From NCBI GenBank assembly GCA_035532075.1, contig DATKRV010000104.1:1-48426 (forward strand): a stretch of DNA of 48,426 nucleotides. Reading direction: 5' to 3'. The DNA comes from CAIVND01 sp035532075 (lineage in GTDB: Bacteria; Actinomycetota; Acidimicrobiia; Acidimicrobiales; Bog-793). Shown piece after piece: positions 44,292 to 48,426 of the stretch. The notes beneath the pieces are model-generated. The model worked only from the letters and a program-made list of their open reading frames with translations. It did no database searches and was not told where the DNA came from. The number at the start of each line of letters is the position of its first letter. The stretch's first letter is position 1. The position numbers and the translations under genes were made by a program.

Positions 44292-46439
44292 CTAAAGCTT
44301 GACCATCGGGAGAAAGGTGATGTGTAAGAGATTCAGAATCTCATAGGTCATCAGCCACATAACCGCCGCACCCACTCCGGCAAAGATCAACCGCTTGACT
44401 ATCCCAGGGTACACACGGCGCGTCGCGAATACACCATAGACACCAACGAAGACCGGGATCGTCACGAGGAACCCGAAGATATACATGACGCCGACGAGCG
44501 AAGAGTACATCAGGAGTCCAAACGTCTCTCTCGTATACGTGCCGTTGTACCCCCACTCCTTGTCCCGGATCACTGGAAGTCTCAGCTTCCCTGTCTTTGG
44601 ATCAAACTCCTCGACCGGCTCCGCGACGACCTGGGAGCGCCGACGCTCGCGGCGAAGTTTGAGGAAGTGCAGATACGCCTTGAAGTCAACCGGAACACGA
44701 AACGCCGCACCAAGCGCGGCCATGACCCCTCCGAGGACCGGGAACATCGCCGAGTTCCACAGATAGTTCGTGATCGCGTAGATCGTGAACGCGACGCAAA
44801 AGGCCAACATGACAAGCGAGGTGAAAAATGCAAGCTGGGGATAGGGGTTCTGCTTGCGAAAGCGCTCCGCTTCGATCTCGGCGCGCTTGACGGGATCTTC
44901 CTCATCGATCGGTGGATTGTTCTTGCGTTGGTCTGCGCGAATCTGAATCACCTTCAGCACCAGAATCCCAATCGCGATCGCAAACAAAACGTCGGCGAGG
45001 GTGCGATGCAAGAAAGACCATCCTGGGAAGACCTGATGGGTGAGGTAGATGTTGTCCTCGAGTGTTGGGCCAAGAACCAGACCAATCGCGAAGGCCGCCA
45101 GCGAATATCGTAACCGTCTCAGCAAGAATCCGACGAAGCTGAAGACCACGGTCTCAACAACAGAGAAGAACGCAACGTCGGAAATGAATGGACCAATCGC
45201 AGTCAGGACCATGATGATCGGGACAAGCAGCGGGCCAGGCACCCGAGTCACCTTGGCAAGCCACGGTGAGGCAAGAAGTCCGATCGCCGTACCGATGATT
45301 CCGCTCAGCGCGATAACCCACATCATCTCGTAGGGAAGCGATGGGTACTGCTGGGTGAACCCGTAACCAACCTTGACACCCTTGACCACAAGCGCAGCGA
45401 GGAACAACGCTCCACCGATGCTGCCGGGAATCCCAAGGCCAATAATTGGAATCATTCCTCCGGCCTCTTTGGAGAGTGAGGAACCTTCGGGGGCAATGAT
45501 CCCTTCGGGAATACCCGTCCCAAAGAGCTCACGCTTCTTGCTCATCTGCTGCGCGATGCCATAAGAGAGGAAGTTCGCAGCAAAGCCGCCGATACCGGGG
45601 ATAATCCCGGTGACAGCTCCGATGATTCCTGATCGCAAAAGTGCAATCGGGTGGGCCATTGCCTCGCCCATTCCCTGGATGATCTGCTTCCCGAATCCCT
45701 TTTGGAGTTCAACCGCCTGCGAGGCAGCGACCTCATTGCCCATCATGTCCTGACGCGCGATGGTTGTCGCTGTCCCGTAAATCAACACCATCTGGGGAAT
45801 GGCAAACAGGCCGAGCACAAGACCGATGATCGAAATTCCGCCGATCAGCCCGACAGTATTGAAGGTGAACCGCTGAACCGCGGTGACCGGATCCGTACCT
45901 ATCGAAGAGAGCATGATCCCGACACCCGCCGAGACAAGCGCCTTGGACACCCGGTCAGTACCGAGCGTACCGACAAGCAGAAGCGAGATCATCACAAGGG
46001 CAATGAATTCCGGCGGATGAAAGACTGTCGGAAGGTAATTCACGATCTGAATGAATCCGACGAGAATCGCACAGCCAATAAGACCACCGATACAGGTTGC
46101 CGTCGCGGAGATTCCCAACGCGCGTCCCGCCTCACCGCGCTGAGCCATCGGGAACCCGTCAAAGGTCACGGCGAATGCTTCGGGGTGGGCTGGGGTATTC
46201 AGAAGAATCGAAGTCACCGATGCGCTGTAGTAACTTGCCGCGAGGACCGCGAGGAAGAGGATGATCGTTCCGGTCAGGCTGATGTGGTAGATGAACGCGA
46301 GGATGATACTGAGAACGACCGCCCCACTCAATCCGGGGATAACCCCGAAGACCACGCCAAGAACGGAGCCACCGAGAAGATAGAGAATCCCTTCGACACT
46401 GCGCAGAGCAGAAAGGCCATTAATGAGATTCGAATACAT
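44292..46439 (-). CDS. Tripartite tricarboxylate transporter TctA fused to a TctB-like domain
   Basis: A 715-residue membrane protein. Residues 1 to about 500 are TctA (about 12 TM; GVIPGLSGAVVLSI near residue 33 and the internal repeat GIIPGIGGFAANFLSYG near 285). The last about 170 residues add four hydrophobic segments (FFTSLVMLAFCVAFTIYAI, MFPVLGGVMAALG, LVGVMYIFGFLVTIPVFVG and LIFAGVGAAVMWL) arranged like the small subunit TctB. A cytoplasmic linker rich in Lys/Arg/Glu joins them. Transport would need a TctC binding protein, not found in the window. ATG 46439 has GGGGGAG ahead. Confidence 0.82.
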   Translation of the reverse strand: MYSNLINGLSALRSVEGILYLLGGSVLGVVFGVIPGLSGAVVLSIILAFIYHISLTGTIILFLAVLAASYYSASVTSILLNTPAHPEAFAVTFDGFPMAQRGEAGRALGISATATCIGGLIGCAILVGFIQIVNYLPTVFHPPEFIALVMISLLLVGTLGTDRVSKALVSAGVGIMLSSIGTDPVTAVQRFTFNTVGLIGGISIIGLVLGLFAIPQMVLIYGTATTIARQDMMGNEVAASQAVELQKGFGKQIIQGMGEAMAHPIALLRSGIIGAVTGIIPGIGGFAANFLSYGIAQQMSKKRELFGTGIPEGIIAPEGSSLSKEAGGMIPIIGLGIPGSIGGALFLAALVVKGVKVGYGFTQQYPSLPYEMMWVIALSGIIGTAIGLLASPWLAKVTRVPGPLLVPIIMVLTAIGPFISDVAFFSVVETVVFSFVGFLLRRLRYSLAAFAIGLVLGPTLEDNIYLTHQVFPGWSFLHRTLADVLFAIAIGILVLKVIQIRADQRKNNPPIDEEDPVKRAEIEAERFRKQNPYPQLAFFTSLVMLAFCVAFTIYAITNYLWNSAMFPVLGGVMAALGAAFRVPVDFKAYLHFLKLRRERRRSQVVAEPVEEFDPKTGKLRLPVIRDKEWGYNGTYTRETFGLLMYSSLVGVMYIFGFLVTIPVFVGVYGVFATRRVYPGIVKRLIFAGVGAAVMWLMTYEILNLLHITFLPMVKL

Positions 46440-46904
46440 TGATGCGCTGCTCCCCCACTTTCAAATAACGAGGATTCGACCCAACAGTTGCGTAACGATA
46501 GTCGTTGGCCACGGGGGTGAAAAATGGGATTAAGAAGTCTTAACATTGCTAGGTCGTTCGTTTGCAGACACAAACATCCGGCGATCGAACTCTCCCATCG
46601 AGAGAGCCTCGTTCCTGAGATTTCTCTGAGATCAGGCACCGCCCAGCTGGCCGAGATGACCCGCCCTCCAACCCTTCACGTTGCGCCCCCATTCATCTTG
46701 TCGATATCGAGTACCAGGGTCACCTGAGCACAAGAGCACAAGACAAGCACGCCGTGCGATTCTCGCGAGAACATCAACGTTTGCGCCGGCAACGTGTCTG
46801 GTGCGACCATCCCCACGCAGTCGTCTGCCAAATCAATTGATGTTGCGCCTGCCATCAGAGAGAAATAACCCCGAAGCTCTGACACTCACTAAGTTGTCAA
46901 GGTA
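46440..46904. other. 465 bp between divergent tctAB and the SRPBCC gene
   Basis: No gene or family pattern was found in either strand. A TTAAGA-AG-TCTTAA inverted repeat at 46530-46543 stands about 90 bp ahead of the transporter start (separate entry). No TctC fragment was found. Confidence 0.45.
46530..46543. promoter_or_regulatory. Possible operator: TTAAGA-AG-TCTTAA inverted repeat
   Basis: Perfect 6+6 arms around AG in the divergent control region, 91 bp ahead of the tctAB start and about 360 bp ahead of the SRPBCC gene. A binding site for a dimeric regulator is possible; no regulator gene is adjacent. Confidence 0.25.
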
Positions 46905-47342
46905 ATGGCCAATTACCGGATCGCGCTCAAGGTAGACATACCCCAGGGAGAGCTGTTCACCTACCTTGTCACGCTTACCAATACGACGCAGTGGGAGCCG
47001 AGCGTTACGCGAGCCCGCGCAGAGCGGCCGGGAGCGATTGGAATCGGGAGCGGCTTTGATCTCGAGATCCGTGCACGCACGCACGCGCGAGCGTTCGCCT
47101 TCAAGATTGTGGAGTTCGATTCTCCACAGAGCGCCGTCCTCGAGGCGATTACGCGAGCTTTTTATTCTCGGATCACGCTGATGGTGCAAAAAATCGACGA
47201 GTCCTCATCGGTGATGGACTACGAGCTCATCCTGCGAAGGCGCGGGTTCGGCGCAATATTCAATGGACTTTTGTACCTCCCCGTGCGAAGAATCGGGAAG
47301 CGCGCTCGAATCAATCTCGAAAAGGTGCTCAATGCGCACTAA
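46905..47342 (+). CDS. SRPBCC family (polyketide cyclase/START-like) protein
   Basis: A 145-residue protein with IALKVDIPQGELFTYLVTLTN at the start, WEPSVTRARAE and GIGSGFDLEIRA, matching the SRPBCC helix-grip fold. It binds a hydrophobic ligand; its role is unknown. It is alone, divergent from the transporter. ATG 46905 is preceded by AAGG but very close, so a leaderless or weakly started message is likely. Confidence 0.7.
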   Translation: MANYRIALKVDIPQGELFTYLVTLTNTTQWEPSVTRARAERPGAIGIGSGFDLEIRARTHARAFAFKIVEFDSPQSAVLEAITRAFYSRITLMVQKIDESSSVMDYELILRRRGFGAIFNGLLYLPVRRIGKRARINLEKVLNAH

Positions 47343-47557
47343 TCCAGCTCGTCCCTGAGTCGGCATTTCAATGTCGTTCGGGCTCATACTGGTCGCGCGA
47401 TGTTACACAGGCATTTCACAGATACTTGTGACCCCGATGCATTTGGCCGCAATGCGCCTCGGCATCTCGACCGACCAGACACCTGCCGACGGAGCGCGCC
47501 GATGAGCCAAAAATCGTCGCGTCGCGGATCGGACGAGCCCTTGTGAAGTAACGGATG

Positions 47558-47629
47558 AGCCCGAGAGGGGATTTGAACCCCTGACCTACGCATTACGAGT
47601 GCGTTGCTCTACCACTGAGCTACCCGGGC
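47558..47629 (-). tRNA. tRNA-Thr (anticodon CGT)
   Basis: A 72-base cloverleaf on the minus strand. The acceptor GCCCGGG pairs with CTCGGGC with one G-U, the D arm contains AGCTCAGTGGTAGAGC, and the anticodon stem-loop is ACGCA-CTCGTAA-TGCGT with CGT at 47595-47597. The T arm is CAGGGGTTCAAATCCCCT and the discriminator is T. CCA is not encoded. It reads the codon ACG. Confidence 0.95.
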
Positions 47630-47870
47630 GGACATCAAGACCGTGACCTCTCACCGTACCTGCAGGCAGAGACACTTTTTGTCGCATCGACATCGTAGAC
47701 GGCCAGTGCGAGGCAATCCGAAGCAACCAGGCGCAACCGCTCTAGCTGGGACGATCAGCAGGAAAAGACTTAATACTGATGAAACGGCGGAGCCACCGCG
47801 AAACACCTCTATCGTGATAGTACTGAGCAACTGCGAAATTGCGATTGCCCACATGAAGGATGTGAATTAC

Positions 47871-48140
47871 ATGACAGAAGAGATTGAGCGCCTTGACCGG
47901 GAGATTGCAGCCCTCCTCGCCCTCCACGGTGATGGAGTGAATTCGGCCAGCCGAGTGATCAACCCACTCTTGAACATATGGTCGATTGCGAACGAGATAG
48001 ACCCCTCGATTGCGCTCCCGGTACAGAACCTTCTTTCGGTTCTGCCACATCGGGCACTCGTCAGTGCAGACGAACTCAACAGCGTCTTTGCCCAGATGCG
48101 CGTCGCGATCGATGCGCTCGCCACCGCAGTGCCTGCATAA
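47871..48140 (+). CDS. Small hypothetical protein, 89 residues
   Basis: Not recognised. The 89-residue acidic protein (MTEEIERLDREIAAL start) looks helical: a charged first helix, then NPLLNIWSIANEIDPSIALP, and a last helix. AAGGA sits ten bases ahead of ATG 47871; ATG 47853 is an alternative. It has a strong terminator after it, which supports a real expressed unit. It lies 241 bp after tRNA-Thr on the other strand. Confidence 0.5.
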   Translation: MTEEIERLDREIAALLALHGDGVNSASRVINPLLNIWSIANEIDPSIALPVQNLLSVLPHRALVSADELNSVFAQMRVAIDALATAVPA

Positions 48141-48155
48141 TCTCTTCAGCCAATA

Positions 48156-48203
48156 GACACGAGAGCCCTGCTCGGATCGATTTCCGAGCAGGGCTCTCGT
48201 GTC
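48156..48203. terminator. Long perfect hairpin, bidirectional terminator
   Basis: GACACGAGAGCCCTGCTCGGA (48156-48176) pairs exactly over 21 bases with its complement at 48183-48203 around TCGATT. It stands 16 bp after the small gene and 47 bp after the cold-shock remnant stop, so it serves both convergent sides. T-rich tails are short (TTCCTC). Confidence 0.85.
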
Positions 48204-48250
48204 TTCCTCGCAGATTTCGTGACGGTGCGGACGTCACCTCTCTATTCTGC

Positions 48251-48334
48251 TTAGCCGATCACACGGACATTGGCAGCGTTGGGGCCCTTAGTGCTCTGGA
48301 ACGTAATTTCGATCACGTATTCCTGGCAGATCAC
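48251..48334 (-). pseudogene. 3' end of a cold-shock protein gene
   Basis: Reading toward the stop TAA (48251-48253), the last residues are EYVIEITFQSTKGPNAANV and RVIG, the C-terminus of CspA-like proteins (usually V/F-E-x-T-Q-G-x-KGP-x-A-NV). The N-terminal two thirds with the RNA-binding motifs is gone. To the right the sequence becomes a transposase tail. So the gene was cut by an insertion sequence, or the 5' part lies beyond the window edge. Confidence 0.7.
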
Positions 48335-48426
48335 GCGGCCAGAAGGTAGTCGTCCTTTTCGGCCAGCTTCTTCATGAGCAGAGCGAGGTCGTCACGGGTG
48401 AACTTCCATTCGAAGGGTGTGGCCAC
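48331..48426 (-). mobile_element. IS630-type transposase, C-terminal end (partial)
   Basis: From the right edge the minus strand reads 31 residues to a TGA at 48331: VATPFEWKFTRDDLALLMKK and then LAEKDDYLLAA. The x-PFEWKFTRDDL pattern is the usual C-terminus of IS630-family DDE transposases. The body lies beyond the edge. The insertion is right beside the cold-shock remnant. Confidence 0.65.

Overview
The window is bacterial chromosomal DNA of moderately high G+C (about 60% by eye). The gene set points to an actinobacterium, most likely of the Acidimicrobiia type. It holds a PAC2-family protein, CarD, a SigH/RsrA-type sigma and zinc anti-sigma pair, ClpC, a DUF2342 metallopeptidase next to tilS, and DUF6457 beside cofactor genes. 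GTG and TTG starts are common. The class assignment is inferred from gene content and order. The right end breaks inside an insertion-sequence remnant.

Region 1 (1-16.1 kb) is accessory metabolism. In order it holds the end of a PAC2 protein, a GNAT acetyltransferase, a 14-TM drug exporter, an amidohydrolase and an antibiotic-biosynthesis-monooxygenase-fold protein. Next comes a molybdenum block: a YdeP/FdhA-like molybdopterin oxidoreductase broken by a frameshift, fdhD, a DUF6457 protein, mobA and moeA. After that come an alpha/beta hydrolase, a DCC-family protein, a truncated TetR regulator, a methyltransferase, an ArsB/SLC13-type permease and a GDT1-family cation transporter.

Region 2 (16.2-37 kb) is housekeeping. 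It starts with citrate synthase. On the minus strand follow carD-ispD-ispF-rlmB (MEP isoprenoid synthesis plus 23S rRNA methylation), radA and clpC. A polyprenyl diphosphate synthase gene lies on the plus strand. A long minus-strand train then reads DUF2342 peptidase-tilS-hpt-folE-folP-phosphatase-like gene-folB-folK-panC-nadC-coaX-lysS, with many 4-base stop/start overlaps. It makes tetrahydrofolate, pantothenate/CoA and NAD precursors, salvages purines, and matures or charges tRNA. The gene between folP and folB encodes what looks like a dual-specificity phosphatase fold in which the catalytic Cys is Gln. It is the most unusual gene here. A sigH-like/anti-sigma pair sits just downstream of a second drug exporter.

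Region 3 (38-48.4 kb) holds an FAD aromatic-type monooxygenase, adenosylhomocysteinase, a class-V PLP enzyme, a TrmA/RlmD-type RNA methyltransferase and a TctA-TctB fused tricarboxylate-transporter protein. An SRPBCC protein, tRNA-Thr(CGT) and a small unknown protein with a very strong terminator follow. At the right edge the 3' end of a cold-shock gene abuts an IS630-type transposase tail.

I did not find a clear defence island, CRISPR array, prophage or wholly new multi-gene system. The best leads are the pseudo-phosphatase in the folate operon, the TctAB fusion without a visible TctC, the frameshifted molybdoenzyme with its possibly structured leader, and the IS/cold-shock junction.
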